From SYIM01 sp964581825 (GTDB lineage: Bacteria; Pseudomonadota; Gammaproteobacteria; Burkholderiales; Burkholderiaceae_E), in NCBI GenBank assembly GCA_964581825.1, contig CAZORB010000004.1, positions 1-64,000 on the forward strand: a DNA stretch of 64,000 nt, read 5' to 3'. This document shows positions 9,120-17,887 of this stretch, piece after piece (position 1 is the first letter of the stretch; each line of letters starts with the position of its first letter). The translations under genes and the position numbers were made by a program. The notes under the pieces were generated by a model. The model was given only the letters and a program-made list of their open reading frames with translations. It was not told where the DNA came from and searched no databases.

Positions 9120-10247
9120 TCAGCGGCTGAAGGGGCCCCAGGTGGGCTCGCGAATATCGGCTGCGTCGGAACTGAGGCGCTGCTTGGTGCGGCCATCAAT
9201 GGAGACCGCCATCAGCGAGTCACGGCCAGCTGAGCGGGTGGCGTACATGACCCAGCGGCTGTTGGGCGCGAAGCTCGGCGACTCTTCACGACCGCCGTCA
9301 GACAGCACCCGTTCGGAGCCGTTCGCGAGGTCGCGTACGACCAGCACCAGGCCGACATCGCGCCGCGAGATGTACGCAAGCATGCGGCCATCAGGACTGA
9401 CGCGCGGGCTGACGTTGTAAGGCGATCCGAACGTGATGCGCGACACGTCGCCGCCCGACGCCGGCATCCGATAGATTTGTGGCGCGCCGCCCCGGTCGGA
9501 CGTGAAGTAGATGAACCTGCCATCCGGCGAGAACACCGGTTCGGTGTCGATGCCCGACGACGTCGTGAGACGAACTGGGGCTCCGTCCCCGGTAGCCGAG
9601 ATCAGATAGATCTGCGAGAGCCCGTCTCGGGTGAGTGCTACGGCCAGCGAGCGGCCGTCGGGTGACCAGGCTGGCGCGCTGTTGCTTCCTCGGAAATTGG
9701 CGACCGCAATTCGCTGAGCGTCAGATAGCGAGTGCACATACACCACCGGTTTCTGGCTTTCAAACGATACATATGCCAGTCGACGACCATCGGGCGACCA
9801 GGAAGGGGAAATGATGGGCTCTGACGAGCGCAGCGCGACCGACGCGTTCTCGCCATCCCAGTCGGCAATCGTCAGGCGAAAAACGTTCGATTGCTTGGTG
9901 ATGAACGCGATTCGGGTAGAGAAAATACCCTTTTGGCCGGTGATCTTTTCGTAGATGTAGTCGGCAATCTGATGGCCTGCAAGGCGCAGATCTGCCTCGG
10001 GCACCACCAGCGTGCTGCGNNNNNNNNNNNNNNNNNNNNNNNNNNNNNNNNNNNNNNNNNNNNNNNNNNNNNNNNNNNNNNNNNNNNNNNNNNNNNNNNN
10101 NNNNNNNNNNNNNNNNNNNATGGCGATGGGGTAGCGCGTTGCGCCGACTCCCGATACATCGATGCGCATTTGGGCGACCGCCGCCACGGGCAGGCCCGAC
10201 ACCGCGACGAACATAGCGACAAGCAGCCGACGAAACAGCATTCGCAT
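9120..10247 (-). CDS. tolB: Tol-Pal system protein TolB (interrupted by assembly gap)
   Basis: Periplasmic beta-propeller that binds Pal and TolA. Signal peptide MRMLFRRLLVAMFVAVSG ends near AVAQ. After the gap come the end of the N-terminal domain (DYIYEKITGQKGIFSTRIAFI) and WD-like propeller blades with repeated SPDGRRLAY, SPDGRSLAV, SPDGRFIYF, SPDGRMLAY. The start at 10247 has GAGGG upstream; an earlier in-frame ATG at 10268 lacks this. The 100-N gap (10020-10119) falls in the N-terminal domain. Compared with the family's length of about 430, roughly 80 residues are missing, so the true gap is likely about 250 bp and the apparent reading through N is fortuitous. Confidence 0.93.
   Translation of the reverse strand: MRMLFRRLLVAMFVAVSGLPVAAVAQMRIDVSGVGATRYPIAXXXXXXXXXXXXXXXXXXXXXXXXXXXXXXXXXXRSTLVVPEADLRLAGHQIADYIYEKITGQKGIFSTRIAFITKQSNVFRLTIADWDGENASVALRSSEPIISPSWSPDGRRLAYVSFESQKPVVYVHSLSDAQRIAVANFRGSNSAPAWSPDGRSLAVALTRDGLSQIYLISATGDGAPVRLTTSSGIDTEPVFSPDGRFIYFTSDRGGAPQIYRMPASGGDVSRITFGSPYNVSPRVSPDGRMLAYISRRDVGLVLVVRDLANGSERVLSDGGREESPSFAPNSRWVMYATRSAGRDSLMAVSIDGRTKQRLSSDAADIREPTWGPFSR
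10020..10119. other. assembly gap (100 N) inside tolB
   Basis: Exactly 100 N, a scaffolding placeholder rather than a measured length. The flanks share no repeat. Homology-based reasoning places about 80 missing TolB residues here. Confidence 0.95.
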
Positions 10248-10344
10248 GGATCCCTCGGTGGATAACAATCCGGCTCACGACAAACGGTAGATTATAGGCG
10301 AACGGTATGCCGCTGCCGGTTTCAATCCACAGACTGGCCAGGGA

Positions 10345-11364
10345 TCAGTCGCGCGGGCGCTGCGTGATCTCGATGGCGTCGCCCGGGCAACTACCATTTG
10401 GCATGCGGGGCCAGGGGCTTGATTTCCGAATCGCCTGCTCCGCTGCGCGATCCCAGGCCTGCTCGCCACTGCTGCGGGTGAGCTGAACCTCGACCACGCG
10501 GCAATCGCGCACGTCACTGGTGGCAGGCGCTGTTGCCGAGGAGCTGAGCCTGATCCGAAAACGTGCCTCCGGGTTCGCGTTACCCGCGGCGGAATAGGTG
10601 GTCGCGTCGCGGATCAGCGCCTTGATCTGCCCGCCCCAGGTGGCCATCGCTGCGCCATCGCCTGCTGCCGCACTGCCGCTGGTGCCTGAACCGGCCCCCT
10701 GCGACAGCAATTGCGCAGCCCTCGCACGCTCCGCGTCGACCAGCTGCTGTCGACGTTTTTCGTCCTCTGCCCGCTGCCGGGCTTCAGCGAGCTTTTTCTC
10801 TTCGGCCGCTTTTTTCGCTTCGGCTTCCTTACGGGCCTTTTCTTCGGCCAGCCGCTTTTCCTCGGCGAGCTTTTTCTCCTCGGCTTCCTTGCGCGCTTTC
10901 TCCTCGGCCGCCTTCTTGACCTCGGCTTCCTTGCGCGCTTTTTCTTCGGCGAGTTTCTTCTGTTCGGCCTCTTTGCGGGCTTTTTCTTCCTGCGCCTTGC
11001 GCTCGCGCTGCCGCTTCTCTTCTTCCTGACGTTTACGCTCCTGCTCAAGCGCGATATCGGGCTTCGGCGCCTCGACTTTGGGAGGTGGCGGCGGAGGTGG
11101 TGGCGGGGGCGGGGGCTCAGGCTTGGGAGGCTCTGGCGGACGCGGCGTTTCGACCTTAGGCGGCGGAGGTGGGGTCCAGAGTTCCGCACTCACGCTTTGT
11201 GGCTCCTGCGACTTCCAGCGAATGCCGACGAACAGCATCGCGACCAGAAGACCATGCATGAGTAGCGCGAGCACCAGCGCCTTGGTGCGACCCTTGGGCG
11301 CAGGCGGCTTGGTAGGCGGGCGACTGTCCAGCGGCTCGACGGGATCCGGTTTTTGCGGAGTCAT
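10345..11364 (-). CDS. tolA: TolA, energy-transducing envelope protein
   Basis: 339 residues. A Pro-rich cytosolic tail is followed by one transmembrane helix (ALVLALLMHGLLVAMLFVGI, about residues 29-48), a Pro-rich segment (PPPPPPPPPPP), and a long Lys/Glu/Ala helix of imperfect repeats of the type ARKEAEEKKLAEEK (about 105-215). The C-terminal TonB-like domain starts at ATWGGQIKALIRDATTY. It links TolQR proton-motive force to TolB/Pal at the outer membrane. Its stop and start nearly touch tolR (4-base overlap with the 11361 stop), as expected for the operon. Confidence 0.93.
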   Translation of the reverse strand: MTPQKPDPVEPLDSRPPTKPPAPKGRTKALVLALLMHGLLVAMLFVGIRWKSQEPQSVSAELWTPPPPPKVETPRPPEPPKPEPPPPPPPPPPPPKVEAPKPDIALEQERKRQEEEKRQRERKAQEEKARKEAEQKKLAEEKARKEAEVKKAAEEKARKEAEEKKLAEEKRLAEEKARKEAEAKKAAEEKKLAEARQRAEDEKRRQQLVDAERARAAQLLSQGAGSGTSGSAAAGDGAAMATWGGQIKALIRDATTYSAAGNANPEARFRIRLSSSATAPATSDVRDCRVVEVQLTRSSGEQAWDRAAEQAIRKSSPWPRMPNGSCPGDAIEITQRPRD

Positions 11365-11804
11365 CGGCCACTGCCTGCTGGTTGCACCATCAGCGCGATC
11401 CGGGTGATATTCATTTTCTGCAGTTCGGTCATGACATCGATGACCGCTTCGTAGCGAACCTGTCGGTCACCGCTAATGACCACGGGAAGCTCGGCGCCCC
11501 CCACCGAGCGAATCGCATCGGCCAGTTCGCGACGGCCTACCGTCATTTCCGGCGAGTCCCCCCGGTTACGGGCTCGAACTTTCATCTCGCCCGATGCGGT
11601 CAGCGTGACCTCTACGTAGGCATCCGGTCGCTGGTTGCTGCGGCCAGCGCTTGGCAGATCAACGACGCCAGGCGGCAGCATGGGCGCGGTGACCATGAAG
11701 ATCACCAGCAGCACCAGCATCACGTCGATATACGGCACGACGTTGATTTCGCTTACCGGACGTCTGCGGCCGCTGCGGCCCCCGCGGGAAGAAACTGTTG
11801 CCAT
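11361..11804 (-). CDS. tolR: TolR, ExbD/TolR-family stator protein
   Basis: 147-residue inner-membrane protein with one transmembrane helix carrying the proton-pathway aspartate (VPYIDVMLVLLVIFMVTAP) and a periplasmic ExbD/TolR domain (RRELADAIRSVGGAELPVVISGDRQVRYEAVIDVM split over the C-terminal half). Works with TolQ as the proton-driven motor of Tol-Pal. It overlaps tolA by four bases. Confidence 0.95.
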   Translation of the reverse strand: MATVSSRGGRSGRRRPVSEINVVPYIDVMLVLLVIFMVTAPMLPPGVVDLPSAGRSNQRPDAYVEVTLTASGEMKVRARNRGDSPEMTVGRRELADAIRSVGGAELPVVISGDRQVRYEAVIDVMTELQKMNITRIALMVQPAGSGR

Positions 11805-11813
11805 GGGTGCCGA

Positions 11814-12485
11814 TTAGCGCGCGCGGCGTTGCAGGATGTTGGAGAACTCTTCGATGAAGGTCTCGAAGCGCGAGGCCAGCCGGTCGAGGTCGTGGGAGAA
11901 GCGGTTGTAGGCAACAAATGCCGGGATGGCCGCGAAGAGTCCGATGGCTGTGGCAACCAGTGCCTCTGCGATACCCGGCGCAACGGATGCGAGCGTGGCC
12001 TGCTGAACATTGGCCAGTCCGCGGAATGAATTCATGATTCCCCACACCGTTCCAAACAGCCCGATATAAGGGCTGACCGAACCCGCTGAGGCGAGAAACG
12101 GCACGCTGGACTCCAGCATGTCGACTTCGCGCTGGTAAGACGCCCGCATGGCCCGGCGGGCGCCGTCCAGCATGGCGCCGGGGTCGCCGGGCTTTTGCTG
12201 GCGAACCTTCAGGAATTCGCTCATGCCGGCTTCGAAGATTCGAGCGAGCGAGCCATGATCGCGCGATTTGTCCTGAACCTGCTGAAACAACTCGCCCAGA
12301 TCGCGATCGCGCCAGAACTCGGCTTCGAAGTGGTCGGTTGCCTGGCGCGCAGCGCGCAGCGCAAACAGCTTTCTGAAGATCACCGTCCAAGACGCCACCG
12401 AGATGGCAACCAGCAGTGCCATCACAAACTGCACCAGTGCGCTTGCCTGCTGGATAAGCGACAGGATTGACATGTCAGAGTTCAT
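11814..12485 (-). CDS. tolQ: TolQ, MotA/TolQ/ExbB-family motor protein
   Basis: 223 residues with three predicted membrane helices: one near the N-terminus (ALVQFVMALLVAISVASWTVIF) and two in the C-terminal half (FLASAGSVSPYIGLFGTVWGIM and EALVATAIGLFAAIPAFVAYN) that carry the family core. The cytosolic loop lies between them. It forms the pentameric proton channel around TolR. Spacing to tolR is 9 bases, and the next upstream gene is ybgC. Confidence 0.96.
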   Translation of the reverse strand: MNSDMSILSLIQQASALVQFVMALLVAISVASWTVIFRKLFALRAARQATDHFEAEFWRDRDLGELFQQVQDKSRDHGSLARIFEAGMSEFLKVRQQKPGDPGAMLDGARRAMRASYQREVDMLESSVPFLASAGSVSPYIGLFGTVWGIMNSFRGLANVQQATLASVAPGIAEALVATAIGLFAAIPAFVAYNRFSHDLDRLASRFETFIEEFSNILQRRAR

Positions 12486-12500
12486 TTTGGGCTCATCGGC

Positions 12501-12971
12501 TCACAGTTGATCCGGGCATGAAAGGGACTCCATCAGCGCGCGGGGCAGGGGACTGGCCTTGCCCGTGGACGCGTTGAGCACTGCAATTCGCACATCGGCT
12601 CTCACCAGTTCCTGGCCGCTGCCGCAATCGAAAGCCTGCTGGCAAAGCGACAGCGACGCCCGACGAAGCTGCAGCAGTCTCAGTTCGGTTCGTACTTGCT
12701 GGTCGAGACGGCCTGGCCGAAGAAACTCGATATGAAGGTCTCGCACCACGAAACTGATTCCTGACTGCGGCGCGAGCGATGACTGTTCGATCCCGAGGGT
12801 TCTCAGCCAATCGGTACGCGCGCGCTCGAAAAACCTTAGCCAGCTCGCGTGATAAACGATGCCTCCAGCGTCGGTATCCTCCAGATAAATACGCAATGTC
12901 TGCGACAGCAGACACGCGGATCTGGCAATACCACCAAGGTGAGCTGAAACTTCGGGCAAAGCCGTTGCCAT
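12501..12971 (-). CDS. ybgC: YbgC, tol-pal-associated acyl-CoA thioesterase
   Basis: 156-residue single hot-dog-fold thioesterase. The family signature LEDTDAGGIVYHASWLRFFERARTDWLR is present, with the catalytic Asp in DTDAGG. The first roughly 20 residues precede the conserved fold and are Ala/Ser-rich; a start nearer residue 20 is possible. First gene of the tol-pal cluster, 15 bases before tolQ. In E. coli the cognate enzyme hydrolyses short-chain acyl-CoAs and is linked to phospholipid metabolism. Confidence 0.93.
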   Translation of the reverse strand: MATALPEVSAHLGGIARSACLLSQTLRIYLEDTDAGGIVYHASWLRFFERARTDWLRTLGIEQSSLAPQSGISFVVRDLHIEFLRPGRLDQQVRTELRLLQLRRASLSLCQQAFDCGSGQELVRADVRIAVLNASTGKASPLPRALMESLSCPDQL

Positions 12972-13053
12972 TCGCGGGTTGGTTACCGCGCGATTCAGAA
13001 TAGGGGATGAGCACGCGCGCGATTCTAGCGTAACGCGCCAGCGCCGATGTCAG

Positions 13054-13764
13054 TCATCCAAGCGCTTTCCAGGCGAAAACCGCGCAAGCTGCGCCCAGCG
13101 CCACCGCCACCGCAAGACGCAGGCGCGCGCGACCCGGTGCGTCATCCCAACCCGGCCGACCATCAAGCACCGCTGCGAGAACGAACCCCGCAACCAGGCC
13201 GCCCAGGTGCGCGGCGTTGTCGACCCCACCCACGGTGAATCCCAGCAACAGCGATACGCCTACGTAGACCAGCAGCGAGCTTCGCAGTGGGCGCAGCAGC
13301 GGCGCTGGCAAGCTGCCAGGCCGCAACCAAATGGCGGCCAGCAGCGCGCCCACCACGCCGAATATCGCGCCTGATGCACCAACCGATACCGCCACCCGGC
13401 CGGTAAAGAACAGACTGGCGAGCGACCCTCCAAGGCCCGCACCCAGATAGAGCACCAGGAACTGCAGATTGCCGTAGAAGCGCTCGGCAACGCGCCCGGT
13501 ATCCCAGAGCGCCCACATATTGAGCCCTAAATGCATGACCCCGGCGTGCAGCACCGTGGCGCTGATCAGCCGCCATGGCTGGGCAAGGGTTTCAGCGAGC
13601 CGGTTGCCACCGAGCGCCAGTAATTCAGTTCCACTTGGGTTGAGCGCCGATGCGCCACTGGCCACGCAGACTACCCAAACGGCTACGTTGATGGCGACGA
13701 TGGAATAGGTGACCCAGGTTTTCGGGGTGAGCTGGTGCAGGCGCAGAAGCGTGTCGTCATTCAC
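13054..13764 (-). CDS. rhomboid-family intramembrane serine protease
   Basis: 236 residues from a GTG that overlaps the ruvB stop by 8 bases; the frame also opens upstream to an ATG at 13851 inside ruvB, which looks spurious. Six or seven membrane helices. Motifs: HLGLNMWALWDTG (the HxxxN segment), GASGAIFG with the nucleophile serine (about residue 131), and AAHLGGL with the catalytic histidine (about 186), giving the Ser-His dyad. It cleaves single-pass membrane proteins within the bilayer. The substrate is unknown. It sits between ruvB and the tol-pal cluster on the same strand. Confidence 0.88.
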   Translation of the reverse strand: MNDDTLLRLHQLTPKTWVTYSIVAINVAVWVVCVASGASALNPSGTELLALGGNRLAETLAQPWRLISATVLHAGVMHLGLNMWALWDTGRVAERFYGNLQFLVLYLGAGLGGSLASLFFTGRVAVSVGASGAIFGVVGALLAAIWLRPGSLPAPLLRPLRSSLLVYVGVSLLLGFTVGGVDNAAHLGGLVAGFVLAAVLDGRPGWDDAPGRARLRLAVAVALGAACAVFAWKALG

Positions 13765-14800
13765 CGCGAGGGTCCCAGAGCTCGGGCGTACGTCCGGCTG
13801 GCATGGCAAGCCCGAAATGCTGCCAGGCATGCGATGTAGCCACTCGGCCACGCGGTGTGCGCTGTACGAACCCCTGTTGAATCAGGTAAGGCTCAAGGAC
13901 ATCTTCGATCGTGTCGCGCTCTTCACCGATCGCCGCCGCAATGTTGTCCAGCCCGACTGGGCCGCCGCCGAAGCGTTCGATCATCGCGCGAAGGAGCTTG
14001 CGGTCCATCAGATCAAAGCCCAGCGAGTCAACGTCGAGCATGCCAAGCGCTGCATCAGCGATAGGCGCATCGATCTTGCCGCCTGCTTTGACCTCAGCAT
14101 AATCGCGCACCCGTCGGAGCAGTCGGTTGGCGATACGAGGCGTGCCACGAGATCGGCGCGCGATTTCGCGTGCGCCCTCGGCGGTGATGGCGGCGCCCAG
14201 CAGGGTGGCCGATCGCGACACAATCAGCGTGAGCTCATCGACGTCGTAAAACTCGAGTCGGGAGACGATGCCGAAGCGATCACGCAGCGGATTGGTGAGC
14301 ATGCCGGCCCGCGTGGTGGCGCCAACCAGGGTAAAGGGCTGAAGGTCGAGTTTGATTGAACGAGCAGCCGGGCCCTCGCCAATCATGATGTCGATCTGAT
14401 AGTCCTCAAGTGCGGGATAGAGGATTTCTTCGACCACCGGCGACAGGCGATGAATCTCGTCGATGAACAGAACGTCGTTACGCTCGAGACTGGTGAGAAT
14501 GGCTGCGAGGTCGCCCGGACGCTCAATGACAGGGCCCGAGGTTTGTCGCAGCTTGACTCCCATTTCGGCGGCAACAATATGCGCGAGCGTGGTCTTTCCA
14601 AGACCGGGCGGGCCAAAAAGCAGCAGATGATCAAGTGCCTCGCCGCGGCCGCGCGCCGCGGCAATGAAAATCTCGAGCTGCTCGCGGATTTTTTTCTGGC
14701 CGACATAGTCGGTGAGCGTGCGCGGTCGTAGCGCCCGCTCCACCGCATCTTCAGTGGGCGAGCTGCTCGCGGCAGACACAATACGGTCGTTTTCAATCAT
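13757..14800 (-). CDS. ruvB: RuvB, Holliday junction branch-migration helicase
   Basis: 347 residues, full length. AAA+ ATPase with Walker A GPPGLGKTTLA, Walker B VLFIDEIHRLSP, sensor region GATTRAGMLTNPLRDRFG, and a C-terminal winged-helix DNA-binding domain (EPYLIQQGFVQRTPRGRVATS). The hexameric motor works with RuvA at Holliday junctions. It lies 20 bases after ruvA in a ruvC-ruvA-ruvB run. Confidence 0.98.
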   Translation of the reverse strand: MIENDRIVSAASSSPTEDAVERALRPRTLTDYVGQKKIREQLEIFIAAARGRGEALDHLLLFGPPGLGKTTLAHIVAAEMGVKLRQTSGPVIERPGDLAAILTSLERNDVLFIDEIHRLSPVVEEILYPALEDYQIDIMIGEGPAARSIKLDLQPFTLVGATTRAGMLTNPLRDRFGIVSRLEFYDVDELTLIVSRSATLLGAAITAEGAREIARRSRGTPRIANRLLRRVRDYAEVKAGGKIDAPIADAALGMLDVDSLGFDLMDRKLLRAMIERFGGGPVGLDNIAAAIGEERDTIEDVLEPYLIQQGFVQRTPRGRVATSHAWQHFGLAMPAGRTPELWDPRGE

Positions 14801-14820
14801 CGTGTAATCGGGAACCCGGT

Positions 14821-15402
14821 TCAGGCTTTGCCAAGCTGACGAAGCGCCTGACGAATACCTTCGGAGACCGAAACGTCTGGCGCAAGACCGCGGACTGCGG
14901 CAGCGGCCTCGCGCTCGGAGTAGCCCAGCGCGATCAGCGCCCGAACAATATCGGCGCCCGCATCGACCGTGGCGGCTGAGCCTGCTGCGGAAGGCAGTGC
15001 TGGCGCCAGCTTACCTTTGAGCTCGAGCAACAGCCGCTCAGCGGTTTTTTTACCGATGCCCGGTACTTTCAATAACCGCGCACTTTCCTGCAGGGCAACG
15101 GCCTGGGTGAGGTCGGACACCGACATGCCCGAGAGCACGGCGAGCGCGGTGCGGGGACCTACGCCCGAAATACGGATCAGCTGCCTAAACGTGTCCCGCT
15201 CGGCTGCAGTGAGAAACCCGTAGAGAAGCTGCGCGTCCTCGCGAACGATGAACTCGGTGAGCAGTACGACTCGCGCGCCGATGTCTGGCAGGTCGTAGAA
15301 ACTGCTCATGGGCACATCGACCTCATAGCCGACACCCCCCACGTCGAGCAAGACGGTGGGCGGGGATTTTTCGAGCAGCTGTCCTGACAGGCGACCAATC
15401 AT
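14821..15402 (-). CDS. ruvA: RuvA, Holliday junction DNA-binding subunit
   Basis: 193 residues. N-terminal OB fold (MIGRLSGQLLEKSPPTVLLDVGGVGYEVDVP), two helix-hairpin-helix motifs (LIRISGVGPRTALAVLSG and LLKVPGIGKKTAERLLLELK), an Ala-rich linker, and the C-terminal domain III that binds RuvB (ALIALGYSEREAAAAVRG). It targets RuvB to four-way junctions. Confidence 0.98.
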   Translation of the reverse strand: MIGRLSGQLLEKSPPTVLLDVGGVGYEVDVPMSSFYDLPDIGARVVLLTEFIVREDAQLLYGFLTAAERDTFRQLIRISGVGPRTALAVLSGMSVSDLTQAVALQESARLLKVPGIGKKTAERLLLELKGKLAPALPSAAGSAATVDAGADIVRALIALGYSEREAAAAVRGLAPDVSVSEGIRQALRQLGKA

Positions 15403-15427
15403 TCGATGATCTTAGCAGCACGCACCA

Positions 15428-15979
15428 CTAACGGCCGCGCAGCCTCCCGCCGCGAGTGCGTGCGCCGCTTCGGGCAGTACGGGCAAGAACGCCTGCATTG
15501 CTCAACTGCTTGGCGAGCGAGGCTGCGTGGGCATGGCAGATTGCGCAGGCCAAGGCATCGGCAGCGTCCGCGGAAGGGTCGCCCGGCAGTTGCAGCAATC
15601 GACGCACCATGGCCTGAACCTGCTCCTTGCCTGCACGGCCATAGCCCACGACTGACTGTTTGACCTGTAGGGCTGTGTATTCATGAACGGTGAGATCACG
15701 GATGGCGAGCGCCGCAACGGCGGCTCCGCGTGCCTGACCCAGTGCGAGGGTGGCCTGCGGATTCACGTTCACAAACACGATCTCGACGGAGGCTAGATCG
15801 GGTTTCCACGTATCAATGACCTCGCTGACACCCTCGTGAATCGTTCGAAGCCTCGGTGCGAGTTCGCCGTCGGGGACCTTGATCACGCCGCTGGCGAGAT
15901 ACGTCAGCGACGATCCTTTCTGTTCGATTACGCCGAAACCGGTGCGCCGAAGGCCGGGATCGATGCCGAGAATGCGCAC
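15428..15979 (-). CDS. ruvC: RuvC, Holliday junction resolvase
   Basis: 183 residues with an RNase-H-like nuclease fold. The first catalytic Asp lies in MRILGIDPGLRRTGFG, a Glu in ASVEIVFVN, and the C-terminal acidic pair in DPSADAADALACAICHAH. It resolves junctions produced by RuvAB. The C-terminal roughly 20 residues are Arg/Gly-rich and not conserved in the family. First of the ruvCAB genes, 23 bases after purH. Confidence 0.97.
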   Translation of the reverse strand: MRILGIDPGLRRTGFGVIEQKGSSLTYLASGVIKVPDGELAPRLRTIHEGVSEVIDTWKPDLASVEIVFVNVNPQATLALGQARGAAVAALAIRDLTVHEYTALQVKQSVVGYGRAGKEQVQAMVRRLLQLPGDPSADAADALACAICHAHAASLAKQLSNAGVLARTARSGARTRGGRLRGR

Positions 15980-16002
15980 TTGGAATAGCCTGCGTTCTGG
16001 GA

Positions 16003-17586
16003 TCAGTGCCGGAAGTGCCTGACGCCTGTGAACACCATGGCGATGCCGCGCTCATTGGCTGCAGCAATTACTTCATCATCACGCACTGAACCGCCAGGTT
16101 GAATGACTGCAGCTGCACCGCCATCGGCAAGTACATCGAGACCATCGCGGAACGGAAAGAACGCATCGGAAGCCACCACAGATCCTTTGAGCGAGAGGCC
16201 TGCCGCATCGGCCTTGATGGATGCGATGCGAGCCGAATCAAGCCGACTCATCTGCCCTGCGCCGACGCCCAGGGTCATGCCGCGTGCGCAATACACGATG
16301 GCGTTGCTTTTGACGTACTTGGCCACCGTCCAGGCAAACATCAGATCGCGCAGCTGATTGGCATCGGGTGCGCGCTGCGTGACCACTTTCAGGTCGGACT
16401 CGCGCAGGACGTGGTTGTCAGCCGTTTGAATCAACATGCCCGAACCGATTCGCTTAATGTCCAGGGCATTTTGGCCGCGCGCCCAGTCGGACGCTCCGCC
16501 CGGTGGCAGCCCAATCTGAAGCAGTCGGACATTGGCTTTGGACTTGAAGACCGCCAGCGCCGCCTCCGAGAATGCCGGGGCGATCAGCACTTCAACAAAC
16601 TGTTTGGATACCGCTTGTGCAGCGGCCTCGTCGACGGTGCGGTTGAAGGCAATGATGCCGCCGAATGCCGAGGTGGGATCGGTGCTGAACGCCTTGCGAT
16701 AGCAGTCGAGCGGATCGTCACCGATTGCGACACCGCAGGGGTTGGCGTGCTTGACGATCACGCAGGCGGGGCCCTCGAAGGACTTCACACATTCCCAGGC
16801 CGCGTCCGAGTCAGCGATATTGTTGTACGACAGCTCTTTGCCCTGCAGCTGCCGACCTGTGACGAGCGAGCCGGGTGCAGGGTTCAGATCACGGTAGTAA
16901 GCAGCCTGCTGATGAGGGTTTTCGCCATAGCGCAGATCCTGAATTTTTACGAACCGGCCATTGACCTGCCCACCGAACAGGCTCTGGGTGCCGTCGGGCT
17001 GAAGGCGCGAGAGATAGTCGCTGATCGCGGCGTCGTAGTTGCTGATTCGGTTGAATGCTGCAACCGACAGCGCAAAGCGTGTTTGATCGCTGAGCGCACC
17101 CTGGCTGCGAAGCTCGTCCAGCACCAGCGGGTATTGCGAGGCGTCCGTCAGCACACCCACATCGCGCCAGTTTTTGGCCGCGCTGCGTACCATCGCAGGC
17201 CCGCCAATGTCGATGTTTTCGATTGCGTCGTCGAGCGTGCAACCTGGCTTGGCCACGGTGGCTTCAAACGGGTACAGATTGACGACCAGAAGATCAATCG
17301 GGGTAATGCCATGGGCCTCGAGCGCGGCCCTGTGCTCTGGCAGATCACGGCGGGCGAGCAGTCCGCCATGAATGGTGGGGTGCAGCGTTTTAACCCGACC
17401 ATCCAGCATTTCCGGAAAGCCGGTGTGCGTGGATACCTCGATGACGGGAAGGCCTGAGTCGACGAGCAGTTTCGCGGTGCCGCCCGTTGAAAGCAACCGG
17501 ATGTCGAGCGCATGCAGTGCCCGCGCAAGTTCCACAATGCCGGTTTTGTCAGAGACACTGATCAGGGCCTGTCGGACGCGTCGCAT
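16003..17586 (-). CDS. purH: PurH, bifunctional AICAR transformylase/IMP cyclohydrolase
   Basis: 527 residues, normal length. N-terminal MGS-like IMP cyclohydrolase domain (ALISVSDKTGIVELARAL, LSTGGTAKLL, HPTIHGGLLARRD) and C-terminal AICAR formyltransferase domain (VIVKHANPCGVAIG with the catalytic Lys-His, and DAFFPFRDGLD). It carries out the last two steps of de novo purine synthesis. It follows fis by 53 bases, an arrangement common in Burkholderiales. Confidence 0.98.
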   Translation of the reverse strand: MRRVRQALISVSDKTGIVELARALHALDIRLLSTGGTAKLLVDSGLPVIEVSTHTGFPEMLDGRVKTLHPTIHGGLLARRDLPEHRAALEAHGITPIDLLVVNLYPFEATVAKPGCTLDDAIENIDIGGPAMVRSAAKNWRDVGVLTDASQYPLVLDELRSQGALSDQTRFALSVAAFNRISNYDAAISDYLSRLQPDGTQSLFGGQVNGRFVKIQDLRYGENPHQQAAYYRDLNPAPGSLVTGRQLQGKELSYNNIADSDAAWECVKSFEGPACVIVKHANPCGVAIGDDPLDCYRKAFSTDPTSAFGGIIAFNRTVDEAAAQAVSKQFVEVLIAPAFSEAALAVFKSKANVRLLQIGLPPGGASDWARGQNALDIKRIGSGMLIQTADNHVLRESDLKVVTQRAPDANQLRDLMFAWTVAKYVKSNAIVYCARGMTLGVGAGQMSRLDSARIASIKADAAGLSLKGSVVASDAFFPFRDGLDVLADGGAAAVIQPGGSVRDDEVIAAANERGIAMVFTGVRHFRH

Positions 17587-17638
17587 CGAATGAATTCCCG
17601 GAGTGAAGGTGAATGATGCGCGGAGCCCAAGTGGAGCA

Positions 17639-17887
17639 TCAGCCCGCGTCTTCGAGTAATCCGTGGTTCAGAAGTTTTTTTCGGAGCGTGTTGCGATTGA
17701 TGCCGAGCATCTCGCTGGCTCGAACCTGATTGCCATCGGCTTCTCGCATCACCACTTCGAGCAGCGGCCGCTCAACCGCCTGGATCACCATGTCGTAGAC
17801 GCCTGAAGGGGTTTGCCCATCGAGATCACGAAAATACTTTTCGAGGCTGCGGGCGATCACCTCATCAATCGAATTGGTGCGGCTCAT
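17639..17887 (-). CDS. fis: Fis-family DNA-binding protein
   Basis: 82 residues from the ATG at 17887, which overlaps the dusB stop as ATGA; an upstream in-frame ATG at 17956 lies inside dusB and is unlikely. The C-terminal helix-turn-helix is the family's: EADGNQVRASEMLGINRNTLRKKL. The N-terminal region forms the dimerising helices. A nucleoid protein that bends DNA and affects rRNA and recombination loci. dusB-fis coupling is the classic arrangement and suggests growth-phase control. Confidence 0.95.
   Translation of the reverse strand: MSRTNSIDEVIARSLEKYFRDLDGQTPSGVYDMVIQAVERPLLEVVMREADGNQVRASEMLGINRNTLRKKLLNHGLLEDAG

Noticed and set aside
10600..11050. Tandem repeat or mobile element in tolA
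   Set aside because: The repeats are the Lys/Glu/Ala helix normal for TolA.
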